A DNA stretch of 14,171 bases from an uncultured Burkholderiaceae bacterium (GCA_937871985.1 CALMPB010000027.1:1-14171), one strand, 5' to 3'; positions 1 to 7,664 are shown, numbered from the stretch's first letter. The notes: a model not told the origin generated them from the sequence alone. Numbers and translations: made by a program.

Positions 1-41
1 TTCCGATCTGGATGCGGCATTAACCCGTTGCCAGGCACCCC

Positions 42-2201
42 ATGTCACACCCCAATTTCCTGAAGAACACCCTGAGCCCGCAGGGCGAGCTTTTCCTGGA
101 CATGCCAGAAGCGCTGACGCCTCTGGCTTGGGATCTGCTGGGCCTTCTGCCAGTACCTCCAGAGCAACCTCGCATAGCCAACGTTATCTTCACGCTGTGC
201 TCCTCGCTTATTGCATTCTCACAAGCGCATCCGTTTTACGCCACAGCCAATCCCGAGCAAATCAAGGCTGCGCACCTACTTGCTGAATTCGCCAAGCCGA
301 AGATGCATGGGGATAGCACCCCGCTCATACAGCTCATTGGAAGAAGCACCAAGTATGTTGAATGGGCGCTTTGCACGGAGCTTTCGCCCGGCCAACTTGA
401 GATTGCAATCCCCCTGGGCACAGAAGTGGCGCTGGCACTGTCGGAGCAACGTCAATTGCGCGACCACCTCATCAGACACCTGCGCAGAGATCTGGAGTTG
501 GTTCCCCGGAATGGGGCGATGGATGCCGAATCGAAGGCGGACCTCGCCGCCCAGGATTTTGGCAATCGATGGCGCACCACTATTAATAATGGCGAACGTG
601 CATTGGCCATGCGTTATGCACCCGCACTCGCGGAGGCAAACCACGGCCCGGGCTTGTCTGAAATGGCAAAGGAGCACCTTGGCCACATCACCGGCAAGGC
701 CCTCAACGGGACGGCCAAGGCGCGTGCGGGGATCGGCAACCACCGGGAGGCCAGCCTTGCGCAGATGCTTGCCTATGGCAGGGAACTTCGCGATCGACTC
801 TCGCGTTCGCAGGTCGGCGCGATCACCGAAGCCGTCTCGCTGTTCACGGGCCTTGACCGCCGTGGTGTGCTGGGACTGGCGTTCGGGAGTGGCCCGCGGT
901 CCGGGGAAATCCTGACCATTGATCTCGATCGCGGTGGCTTGCATGTGGCCTTCGATCGCTTGCTTGATCGCAAGATCACTGCGTCCGTTGCCGCGCCACT
1001 GTATGAGCCGACACAGTCGAGCTACTTTGTGGTCTGGCCGAACGAACTGCTCGATGCGCTGAAGATTCGTCACACACAACACGCGTCCAGCAGCACAGCG
1101 TGCGCACGCGACGAGCAAAGTGCCCTGCGCTTGGTCGACGTGCTGTCACAGGCCGATCGCGATCATGTTGCGGATCCTGGCGCATCGGCCCTGACCGTGG
1201 TGCCGGCCGACGCACACGGCTTCATTCCAACCGTGGCGCGGCTGCGCAACGCCTTGCCGACCTTGGCCATGGATGCAAAAGTTCCGCGCGCCTATGTGGC
1301 GTATGCGCGGCTCGACTTCCAACGCGTGGGACGTGCTCGCCCTTGGTACCTCCATGCGGAGCAAGCCGACTTCACCCTTCGCTGGCGGGCATTTCTGGGC
1401 GCACTGGGTTGGTCTACTAGGGAGCAGCCGACAGCGCAGCCTGAAGCCTTTGGATCGCCATTCGTCCTGCTCGACAACGCCCTGCAGGAGGTCTGGTCCA
1501 TCGCTGAACGCCGCGCCTCGTTCCACAACAAAGGGCCGCACATGACGCTTAAGAGCTGTGAGTCCTTGCACAACGCCTATGCGGTCTTTGTGGGCATGGC
1601 AATGAGTTTCCTGCTGGGCCTGCGCGAGTGCGAGAAATACGACCTCTATGCCGACACCTTCACGCCGGATGTCGAGGTGGTGCCCTTCAACGACAAGAAC
1701 GACCCGACCAAATCGGGAGACCGTTATGTGGTTCTCAACGGGCTCGTCAGGTCCTTGCTGGCCGACTGGACTGCACATTGCGCGGCGCTTCTGCGCCGAT
1801 ACCTTGGCCATCCGGTGGCCTCCCTCACACGCAGGGATGCCGAAGTGATCTCACACCTTCAATCCGTGGTGCATCAAGAGCACGTCCACCTGCTGTTCAG
1901 GATCGCGCCACGGGGCGTGGTCCTCATTGGCAGCGCCAAGGTCTGGGACGAACTTCCCGCGCTGCAGCGCTGCGTTCCGAATGCCGGGCGGCACTACTGG
2001 GCGACCCACTTTCACAAGAACGGGTGTTCGGACGCTGCTCTGAACCTCTTCATGCGGCATATGACCGCCGGCGATTCGCCCACCAGCTCGGTCACCGCCG
2101 CATCGCTCGGAAAGTTGGCACGCGAGATCTGCACCTTGCAAGAACGGCAGATCCGACACCTGAAGCTCGCGTTCCCCGCCGGGCTGCGCAAATCAACCTA
2201 A
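42..2201 (+). CDS. Degenerate tyrosine-recombinase-fold protein, probably non-catalytic (719 aa)
   Basis: The C-terminal third looks like a tyrosine recombinase catalytic domain. GLRE carries a candidate first arginine (R528), followed by a lysine-containing hairpin region (NDKNDPTKSGDRYVVL), then GRHYWATHFHKNG with R650/H651 and a MRHMTAGDSP segment (R672/H673) where active enzymes have a GH box. Where a nucleophilic Tyr is expected (about residues 680-690) the sequence is TSSVTAAS, with no tyrosine, so strand cleavage is unlikely. The N-terminal 500 residues match nothing I recognise. It is the first complete gene of a three-gene operon; the next ATG is 13 bases past its stop. A likely role is DNA binding or architecture inside a multi-recombinase complex, by analogy with Tfp-type proteins. 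The ATG at 42 has only a weak AGG at 33-35. A TAA at 21-23 could end an upstream gene, but too little sequence is present to tell. Fold fairly sure; role inferred. Confidence 0.75.
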   Translation: MSHPNFLKNTLSPQGELFLDMPEALTPLAWDLLGLLPVPPEQPRIANVIFTLCSSLIAFSQAHPFYATANPEQIKAAHLLAEFAKPKMHGDSTPLIQLIGRSTKYVEWALCTELSPGQLEIAIPLGTEVALALSEQRQLRDHLIRHLRRDLELVPRNGAMDAESKADLAAQDFGNRWRTTINNGERALAMRYAPALAEANHGPGLSEMAKEHLGHITGKALNGTAKARAGIGNHREASLAQMLAYGRELRDRLSRSQVGAITEAVSLFTGLDRRGVLGLAFGSGPRSGEILTIDLDRGGLHVAFDRLLDRKITASVAAPLYEPTQSSYFVVWPNELLDALKIRHTQHASSSTACARDEQSALRLVDVLSQADRDHVADPGASALTVVPADAHGFIPTVARLRNALPTLAMDAKVPRAYVAYARLDFQRVGRARPWYLHAEQADFTLRWRAFLGALGWSTREQPTAQPEAFGSPFVLLDNALQEVWSIAERRASFHNKGPHMTLKSCESLHNAYAVFVGMAMSFLLGLRECEKYDLYADTFTPDVEVVPFNDKNDPTKSGDRYVVLNGLVRSLLADWTAHCAALLRRYLGHPVASLTRRDAEVISHLQSVVHQEHVHLLFRIAPRGVVLIGSAKVWDELPALQRCVPNAGRHYWATHFHKNGCSDAALNLFMRHMTAGDSPTSSVTAASLGKLAREICTLQERQIRHLKLAFPAGLRKST

Positions 2202-2214
2202 ACAAGAGCAGCCC

Positions 2215-5094
2215 ATGCGTTCAGCTTTTCAACGGCACCAACGTGCCAACCTGACGGCGCCAGTTGGCGCCGGCCCCGTCTATCCATTGAAAAACGTGCA
2301 GGCGTACCTGCTGGATGCGCAGGACCTCCTGACACCCAGCAGCATGGCCCTCGGTTGCTTGATCGCCTTTGACTTGGTGGTGCTTGAGGCCGACCTTCCA
2401 CTTGCCTATGAATCCCTGAAATCGACGCACCGCTACCGAGGCAAGCCGACGATTCGCTGGACCCAACCCCCCGCGACCGCTGACCAACCAGCATCCCCCG
2501 ACACAGAAGCGTCGATGCAAGTCAAACCCGACCCGATCGATCTCGCACACGATGAGCGAACATTGAGTGCCTTCACCTGGATCGCATGCAATCAGGTGGT
2601 GGGCGCTTGGTTGCCGTTCGAACAAGCGCAGGTCGAGCTCATCGAGGTGATGTGCCGAGAACCGATCCGAAGGCGCCTGCCGCGGGAATGGCAAATGCTT
2701 CTGCTCAGCGCCCAGACCTACGCGCACACCTACCTCCCAGGCGCACTGCGATTTCACGCCCTGGGTCAGTTCCGCATGGTGGCGCTCACCCCAGCCGCAG
2801 CGGCACGCGAAGACTCTGGTTTGGCACTGAACTCTTTGGTGCTCGACGTGGAAGTCGAAGAGTCCATCGCCAACACGGAGGCACTGCTTTCGCAAGCCAG
2901 TCTCTCTGTCCATCAACTCATCGATCCCGACCCAGTCGAACTCGGCAACGAGCGCGTGCTGGTGGATGACTTGGCACGCGCATGCAACGCAGGCAGAGAC
3001 CTCTCCCCTGTAGGCGCACGATCCGCCGTCACACGCGCGATCCGCGGCGTCGAAATTCGCTTGACCGATAGCCATACCTGGTCGCGCGTCCTCATGCTGG
3101 TGGCGCTTCGAATGGTTCAAGAAGGTCGCTTGGCCATGCCCAGCGTTGGGCGGTACTTCAGCGGATCGGCGCGCCGCCTGTTTGACGCCATGCACCACCT
3201 CAAGCTCGGGCAACTCAAGGCCAAGGAAGTCGCCGAATGCATCGAGGCGGCGCTCTCCGATGCCGAGCCATCGAATCGGGCGTCGGTCAAGGTTGTGGGA
3301 CAAGGTGTTCTGGACCTCCTGGTCGCCCAGGAAGTCATTGACCCCGTCAAGCTCGCCCGCGCCAAGCAATCCGCCTGGAAGCCACCGGTTCGTGCCCAGG
3401 TCATCTGGGCGCACGAGGCCGCGCGCGCGTACGCCTGGTTGGACGAGGCCATTCGCCTTCGTCCCAATGACCCCATCCTGCAGATCGTACGTTGCGTCAT
3501 CGGCATCGCCCAGGCCACTGGCATGCGCGTGGGCGAAGTGCTGCGCGTTCGGATCGGAAACCTGAGCATTCAGAACGGGCACCTGCAAGTCACCATTGCG
3601 CCCACCCGCTCGGACCCCACCTTGAAATCAAAAGAAGGCCGACGACTGACGTTCATTCGCCATCCTCGTGTGATCGGATACCTGTGCGAACTGCTTCGCA
3701 TCCGTCACGGTGTTTCCTTCGGCGATCTTCAACTGGTCGCCGATCTTGCGGGCATCGACACCTGTTCGATCAACACGGAACTTGCCAACCAAGAGGGCAT
3801 GCTCTTCGAGGATCCGCACTATCGGAACGAGGTTTGGCATGAAGCCCAGGTTCGCAAGTGGATCTCCATCGTGCTCAAGGCAGCCACGGGCGATCCGCGA
3901 TCGACGTTGTACGACCTGCGGCACACCTGGGTGAGCCTGGGCAACGAGCAAGACTTCTGTCTCGATCACCTGAGCGATGACAAGCCATATGACCGTAGGG
4001 CAAACGAGCTGGGGCATGCGCCATCGGACCTCATGTTCACCACTTACACGCACATCTTCGGGACGGGAATTCGCACCTGCATCGATCGCCAGATGATGGT
4101 CGACCAAGTGCTTCGCCCACGAGAAGTCTCCGCATGGGCCGCCATGGACATCAAGACCATGCAACGCGAGATCGATCAAGGAAGGCTTCAACAAGCCAGT
4201 GACCGGCTGCGAACGCAGGTCTCTCGAGCGCGTCGAAAGGATGACAAAGAGAGCAGCGAGTTCCTATTGCATCGATTCATTGAAGAGTTCTCGCAGTCGA
4301 TCGCTGCGCCGTCCCCCAGTGCGGTCTATCAGATTGCCACAGCGCTTCCGGCGTCGCCTCTGCTCGACTACCGCCCCCGCGAGTTGACGATTGAAGTGCT
4401 GCTTCGATGCCTGCGACAGCTCCCCGTGCTCAGCCACGGAGACGGTTCACAGCATTCGATCCTTGCACGCCAGGCAGGCGTCAAGTCAACCGAGTGGCGC
4501 CTGGCTTTGGACGAACTCGTTTTTCTCAATCGCTCTGCCGCTCACGTCAGTCAACCTTCGGATCAGGAAGCCGATCCGGCGACCTGGCTGATCGAGCGGC
4601 ACTGGGGTACCTTGATCGACTCAGCCTTCGCTGAAAAGTGGAAGTCTCTTCTGAAGTATCTCGACCGCCACGCCGCGGATCCGGATGTTCGACTTGCAAG
4701 CGAATACGTACTCCAAACACTCGGGTGCGGCGATCACCTTCCCGTGGAGGCGGCCGACGCGCGATTCGAATCACTTCTTCGCGTATTGAAGGCTTGCGGC
4801 ATCAATCTCTCGCGGCTTGCGCTTCATGTCGCAGGCGAGGACGGAAGCTTGGACGCCCCCAAACACGCGGATGCACGGATCCAGAATCTCCTCGGCATCG
4901 ACGTCTTGCCCATTGCCCGTGAGCAAAGAGCCGGTCGTCCCGCCGTCTACCTGACAGTGCGTTCACAAGCCGGTGGCGCCGCCAGTGATCACAATCGCGA
5001 CGGAAGCGCCCATTCGCTCAAGGGATTGAGCGCGCTCTTTCTTGGCGCGAGGCTCAAGGCCAAGATGTTCGAGGAGCGACGGGATGCGGCATAA
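2215..5094 (+). CDS. Large tyrosine recombinase / site-specific integrase (959 aa)
   Basis: Tyrosine recombinases break and rejoin DNA through a 3'-phosphotyrosine. The core lies at about residues 420-625. R438 sits in ATGMRVGEVL, the hairpin lysine is K471 or K473 (LKSKEGRRL), R569 and H570 are in LYDLRHTW, H601 is in ELGHAP, and nucleophile Y611 is in TTYTHIFG. The usual first histidine of HxxR is Tyr566 here, a tolerated-looking but unusual change. The enzyme is far longer than ordinary integrases (300-450 aa). It has about 400 N-terminal residues, presumably arm and core DNA binding, and about 350 residues after the nucleophile that I do not recognise. It starts 13 bases after the 719-aa gene with a poor AAGAG Shine-Dalgarno, and its end overlaps the next gene by 11 bases, so translation is probably coupled. 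It is the best candidate for the catalytic subunit that moves an integrative element. Confidence 0.9.
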   Translation: MRSAFQRHQRANLTAPVGAGPVYPLKNVQAYLLDAQDLLTPSSMALGCLIAFDLVVLEADLPLAYESLKSTHRYRGKPTIRWTQPPATADQPASPDTEASMQVKPDPIDLAHDERTLSAFTWIACNQVVGAWLPFEQAQVELIEVMCREPIRRRLPREWQMLLLSAQTYAHTYLPGALRFHALGQFRMVALTPAAAAREDSGLALNSLVLDVEVEESIANTEALLSQASLSVHQLIDPDPVELGNERVLVDDLARACNAGRDLSPVGARSAVTRAIRGVEIRLTDSHTWSRVLMLVALRMVQEGRLAMPSVGRYFSGSARRLFDAMHHLKLGQLKAKEVAECIEAALSDAEPSNRASVKVVGQGVLDLLVAQEVIDPVKLARAKQSAWKPPVRAQVIWAHEAARAYAWLDEAIRLRPNDPILQIVRCVIGIAQATGMRVGEVLRVRIGNLSIQNGHLQVTIAPTRSDPTLKSKEGRRLTFIRHPRVIGYLCELLRIRHGVSFGDLQLVADLAGIDTCSINTELANQEGMLFEDPHYRNEVWHEAQVRKWISIVLKAATGDPRSTLYDLRHTWVSLGNEQDFCLDHLSDDKPYDRRANELGHAPSDLMFTTYTHIFGTGIRTCIDRQMMVDQVLRPREVSAWAAMDIKTMQREIDQGRLQQASDRLRTQVSRARRKDDKESSEFLLHRFIEEFSQSIAAPSPSAVYQIATALPASPLLDYRPRELTIEVLLRCLRQLPVLSHGDGSQHSILARQAGVKSTEWRLALDELVFLNRSAAHVSQPSDQEADPATWLIERHWGTLIDSAFAEKWKSLLKYLDRHAADPDVRLASEYVLQTLGCGDHLPVEAADARFESLLRVLKACGINLSRLALHVAGEDGSLDAPKHADARIQNLLGIDVLPIAREQRAGRPAVYLTVRSQAGGAASDHNRDGSAHSLKGLSALFLGARLKAKMFEERRDAA
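5071..5076 (+). promoter_or_regulatory. Ribosome binding site fixing the start of the third operon gene
   Basis: GAGGAG lies 7 bases before the ATG at 5084, inside the 3' end of the 959-aa recombinase gene. It decides for 5084 rather than the longer reading from 5042, which has no such signal. Confidence 0.65.
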
Positions 5095-5917
5095 GTACTT
5101 GGCAGGAAGGCCGTCTCAAGCGATCGCCCGACTCCTGCCCAACTACGTCAGCTCGATGATTTCTCGCGGCGCCACTGCGGATGAGCAAACTGACGCAGCG
5201 GAGAAACTGCTGCGTAGGATTTATACTTGGGTTAGACCGACAGATCGGATCTTCGCGACCGAGATCAGCTACAGGTTCTCGGTCATGGGCGAACAACTTT
5301 GCATCGACCTTATCTGTCGGCGCCTGCCGCAAGGAAAGTTGTTCCTTGAGACGGGCGACCACCATGTCGGACTCACACAAGAAGGGAACGAAGAGCGCGA
5401 ACGCCAGGCGTGGCGCGATCTGCTTGTCCGGGAGTTCAGGGATTCAGTTGTTGACCTTCTTGGCCAGGCTGCCAGGTCGACTGCGGTGTTTAGGACCTCA
5501 CTCAATACACCTAATTCCGGAGACCTTCTCCAGTCAGGAAGTACGTCCGCGAGCGGCGGTGGAACGGAGCGCTTGCAGGGCATCGATGAAGCTCATCAAG
5601 GCAACTTGAGCTACGCGCTTAGCGCAGAGGGCTCCGAGACCTATCCCGACTGGGGTAATGCTCCGCCAATTTCGGTTCGTGTTCGACCCGAGCTGAACAA
5701 GGGTGGGTACATGCTGCATGTGATTGCAGGTCCACCAGAGTTTGTAAGACGCAAAATTTCTCTGCTAGCCAAAGATCTCGACAAGCGATCCTTTCTGACG
5801 ATCGCCGAGGCGGCATGGGAACGTAACGCGATCAAGCTTGAGTTGCGCGTCGCGTCCACGTCTGTTCGAGGACATTCACTCATCGGCAGGTTGGAGCGCA
5901 TCGACTCCACACCGTGA
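5084..5917 (+). CDS. Unknown protein, third gene of the recombinase operon (277 aa)
   Basis: I do not recognise a family. The protein starts MRHKYLAGRPSQAIARLL. It has a basic, helical-looking N-terminus, a central acidic and charged stretch around residues 105-130 (EGNEERERQAWRDLL), a low-complexity Ser/Gly/Thr segment near residues 150-170, and a mixed alpha/beta C-terminus. No signal peptide or membrane segment is visible. The ATG at 5084 overlaps the TAA of the 959-aa recombinase (ATGCGGCATAA, 11 bases) and has a strong GAGGAG site, so the two are translationally coupled and likely made together. In comparable four-gene recombination cassettes the last gene encodes an auxiliary protein (Srap), and this position fits that role. 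No sequence match supports it. Base composition is lower in GC than the downstream Nudix gene (some 60-base stretches near 50%), which agrees with acquired DNA. Confidence 0.75.
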   Translation: MRHKYLAGRPSQAIARLLPNYVSSMISRGATADEQTDAAEKLLRRIYTWVRPTDRIFATEISYRFSVMGEQLCIDLICRRLPQGKLFLETGDHHVGLTQEGNEERERQAWRDLLVREFRDSVVDLLGQAARSTAVFRTSLNTPNSGDLLQSGSTSASGGGTERLQGIDEAHQGNLSYALSAEGSETYPDWGNAPPISVRVRPELNKGGYMLHVIAGPPEFVRRKISLLAKDLDKRSFLTIAEAAWERNAIKLELRVASTSVRGHSLIGRLERIDSTP

Positions 5918-5959
5918 CGGTGGACTGCTTCCGGTTGTCCTGGCCATGGGCAGTGCACA

Positions 5960-5974
5960 CCGCCGCAACGGCGG
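5960..5974. terminator. Short GC-rich hairpin between convergent genes, possible weak terminator
   Basis: CCGCCG-CAA-CGGCGG is a perfect 6-bp stem with a 3-base loop in the 123-base gap between the recombinase operon and the convergent toxin gene. There is no T-run on either side, so it is at best a weak or factor-assisted terminator. Nothing else clear was found in this gap. Confidence 0.25.
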
Positions 5975-6040
5975 CGTTACTCCAGGGTGCCTGAGCGCAG
6001 AAAGTCGCCAATTCGGCGGCGCCTTGTGGCGTAGGGCAGA

Positions 6041-6349
6041 TCAGTGGTAGTCGCTCTCGCGCTGATGTCGGACTGCACCGACGATGACCGCTGTTGCCGT
6101 GACCTTGTAGTAAGCAACATAGCCAGTGCGCCCGAAGGAGATCACGATCTCGCGCTCGAACTGGCTGCGGACCTTGCGGCCCATGAACGGGTTCAACGCC
6201 AATGCGCGCAACGCGCTGGTGATCGCGGCCAAAGCGCGTTCCGGTACGTCGAAGTTCGGCGTCGAGCTTTGCAGCTCCCGCTCCAGCGCAAAGTCGTACA
6301 GGCGCTCCAGGTCATCGCCGGCCTCAGGCGAGAGGATGACCGTTCTCAC
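6041..6349 (-). CDS. ParE/RelE-family toxin of a type II toxin-antitoxin system (102 aa)
   Basis: Size, N-terminal pattern (VILSPEAGDDLERLYDFALE) and the closing strands (IVISFGRTGYVAYYKV, IVGAVRHQRESDY) fit the small RelE/ParE fold. ParE members poison DNA gyrase and RelE members cleave mRNA. The conserved arginine and the RHQRESDY tail resemble ParE more than RelE, but the target cannot be fixed from sequence alone. It starts at a GTG (6349-6347), 32 bases downstream of the antitoxin stop, on the same transcript. The antitoxin frame, if read past its TAG, would end in a TGA that overlaps this GTG (GTGA), the usual coupling for such pairs. It is convergent with the recombinase operon. Its position beside a putative mobile element suggests either stabilising cargo or a chromosomal pair. 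Confidence 0.85.
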   Translation of the reverse strand: MRTVILSPEAGDDLERLYDFALERELQSSTPNFDVPERALAAITSALRALALNPFMGRKVRSQFEREIVISFGRTGYVAYYKVTATAVIVGAVRHQRESDYH

Positions 6350-6381
6350 CGGTCAGCGCGGCTCTCTTTTGCGCGTTGCAG

Positions 6382-6621
6382 CTACGCCTCGAGTTTGCCG
6401 AGCACATCCTCTGCGCTGAGGTACGCGCCGCCCGCCTCGACTCGTTCAATCGCCTCCATCCCGCGCCGGTGGAACTCATCCTCCATGACGCGGCGCTCGA
6501 TCTCCCCCCGCACAGCGCGCTCTACCAAGGCACTGATGGTCTCGCCATCGGCGAGCACACCCTCAAGCTGTTGCTTCAGCTCGGGCGTGATTCGGACAGC
6601 AGGAAGTGCGGCGGATCGCAT
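6382..6621 (-). CDS. Ribbon-helix-helix-type antitoxin, C-terminus apparently shortened by an amber codon (79 aa)
   Basis: The start is taken as the ATG at 6621 (MRSAALPAVRITPELKQQLE). The 19 residues readable upstream overlap the promoter and are not protein-like. The beginning PAVRITPELKQQLEGVL followed by SALVERAVRGEIERR is the strand-helix-helix layout of CopG/ParD-like antitoxins that bind DNA and repress their own operon. The tail (GGAYLSAEDVLGKLEA) is the usual toxin-binding part, but it stops early. After the TAG at 6384-6382 the same frame continues LQRAKESRADR and ends in a TGA overlapping the toxin start as GTGA. This looks like a point nonsense change (for example CAG to TAG) in a gene that once ended there. 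The protein may still work, or the pair may be weakened. Family call is good; the truncation is inference from frame and layout. Confidence 0.8.
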   Translation of the reverse strand: MRSAALPAVRITPELKQQLEGVLADGETISALVERAVRGEIERRVMEDEFHRRGMEAIERVEAGGAYLSAEDVLGKLEA

Positions 6622-6627
6622 GGGCGC

Positions 6628-6657
6628 ATTGTAGCACAACCGTGCTACGCATGCCAA
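6628..6657 (-). promoter_or_regulatory. Sigma-70-type promoter of the toxin-antitoxin operon
   Basis: On the minus strand TTGGCA (6657-6652) is followed after 18 bases by TACAAT (6633-6628), preceded by an extended -10 TG. The antitoxin ATG begins 6 bases after the -10 box, so the transcript probably starts at or next to the start codon (leaderless or nearly so). No Shine-Dalgarno fits in that space. Confidence 0.6.
6631..6648. promoter_or_regulatory. Inverted-repeat operator overlapping the toxin-antitoxin promoter
   Basis: GTAGCAC-AACC-GTGCTAC is a perfect 7-bp inverted repeat with a 4-base centre, lying in the spacer and -10 box of the toxin-antitoxin promoter. The position is right for autorepression by the antitoxin or the antitoxin-toxin complex. 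Confidence 0.6.
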
Positions 6658-6785
6658 TTCCCCCCCACTCGACCACACAGCCGCGTCAACGCAACCTCGA
6701 GGGATAGATGCTCGGCCAGGGTCCCGTTGAGTGTCCTTCGCCGTGGGCGTCAGTGCGCCTGCTGCAAGGCCAGGACAATCCCGCC

Positions 6786-7664
6786 ATGGTCATTGCAATC
6801 AATTCCGACGAAGTGCTCACCCCGCCTGTGGCCGCCGCCACCGTAATGGTGGTGCGCGACGGGCCCTCCAACTTGGAGGTGCTGCTGGTGCGCCGGCATG
6901 GCAATTCGGGCGTACTCGGCGGCGTGCACGTGTTCCCGGGCGGCAAGCTCGATGCAGCCGATCGGCAGGTCGACCCGGTCGCGCTGGACCGGCCAGCCGC
7001 GGCCTGCCTGGAGGGCTTGTGCGAGCCCGGGCTGGATGCCGGAGAGGCACTGGGCCTGCACGTGGCCGCCCTACGCGAGACCTTCGAGGAGTGTGGTCTG
7101 TTGCTGGGCGTGTCACACGGAGCCGCTCAGGTGCAGCCCGTGCGCGACCTGACCGCCACTGGCACGCCCTTTGCTGCCGCGTTGCGGGCCTTGGGCTTGC
7201 AGCTCAACACGGCCTGCGTGCTGCCCTGGTCGCGCTGGGTCACGCCGCGTGTGCCCTCGGTGACCAACAAGCGCTTCGACACACGCTTCTTCGTGGCCGC
7301 CGCGCCGGAAGACCAGACAGTGGAACACTGCTTGCGCGAGGCCACCGAAACGGTGTGGCTGTCACCGCGCGCGGCGCTGGAGCTCTATTGGGCCGGTGAG
7401 ATCGATCTGGCGCCGCCGCAGATCATGAGTCTGAGCCAACTCAGCCGCCTGGCCGACGTGACGCAAGTGCTGGCCGCCGCGCGCAACCGGCCACCCGCGC
7501 TGATTGAACCCGAGCCCTTCAACCTCGATGGTCAGCGCGTGATCTGCTACCCCGGCGACCCTGCCCACAGCATTGCCGAACCCGTGTGGCCTGGCCCGAC
7601 GCGACTGACTTACCGAAACCAGCGGTTCGAGCCGGAAGGCGGGCTGGGGGCGCTACTGGGTTGA
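6786..7664 (+). CDS. NUDT19-like Nudix hydrolase (292 aa)
   Basis: Nudix enzymes hydrolyse nucleoside diphosphates linked to another moiety. The NUDT19-like branch acts on CoA or acyl-CoA in the animal members. The protein opens with a typical beta strand (AAATVMVVRDG...LEVLLVRR) and carries GGVHVFPGGKLD at about residues 45-56 and RETFEECG at 97-104, the metal-binding REUxEE part of the Nudix box. The glycine part and the RE part are separated by roughly 30 extra residues compared with the canonical 23-residue box, a hallmark of the NUDT19-type subgroup. The ATG at 6786 was chosen over 6708 because the family begins shortly before the first strand and the upstream 26 residues look untranslated; an AGGA lies 12 bases before it. 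It stands alone, divergent from the antitoxin. Codon use is very GC-rich, as expected of resident chromosome. The exact substrate is unknown. Confidence 0.85.
   Translation: MVIAINSDEVLTPPVAAATVMVVRDGPSNLEVLLVRRHGNSGVLGGVHVFPGGKLDAADRQVDPVALDRPAAACLEGLCEPGLDAGEALGLHVAALRETFEECGLLLGVSHGAAQVQPVRDLTATGTPFAAALRALGLQLNTACVLPWSRWVTPRVPSVTNKRFDTRFFVAAAPEDQTVEHCLREATETVWLSPRAALELYWAGEIDLAPPQIMSLSQLSRLADVTQVLAAARNRPPALIEPEPFNLDGQRVICYPGDPAHSIAEPVWPGPTRLTYRNQRFEPEGGLGALLG

Noticed and set aside
1..41. Possible C-terminus of an upstream recombinase gene ending at TAA 21-23
   Set aside because: Only six codons are visible in that frame and the other two frames are also open, so nothing can be supported from the window alone.
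276..1118. Minus-strand frame of 280 codons opposite the 719-aa gene
   Set aside because: No motif or plausible start signal; it is explained by the codon bias of the plus-strand gene.
2221..3588. Long open frame (455 codons) on the minus strand opposite the 959-aa recombinase gene
   Set aside because: Composition is rich in His/Arg/Gly/Val without any motif, and it lies wholly opposite a gene with clear catalytic motifs. It is a typical antisense shadow in GC-rich DNA.
5042..5083. Longer N-terminus (14 residues) for the 277-aa protein
   Set aside because: No Shine-Dalgarno before 5042, while GAGGAG stands 7 bases before the ATG at 5084.
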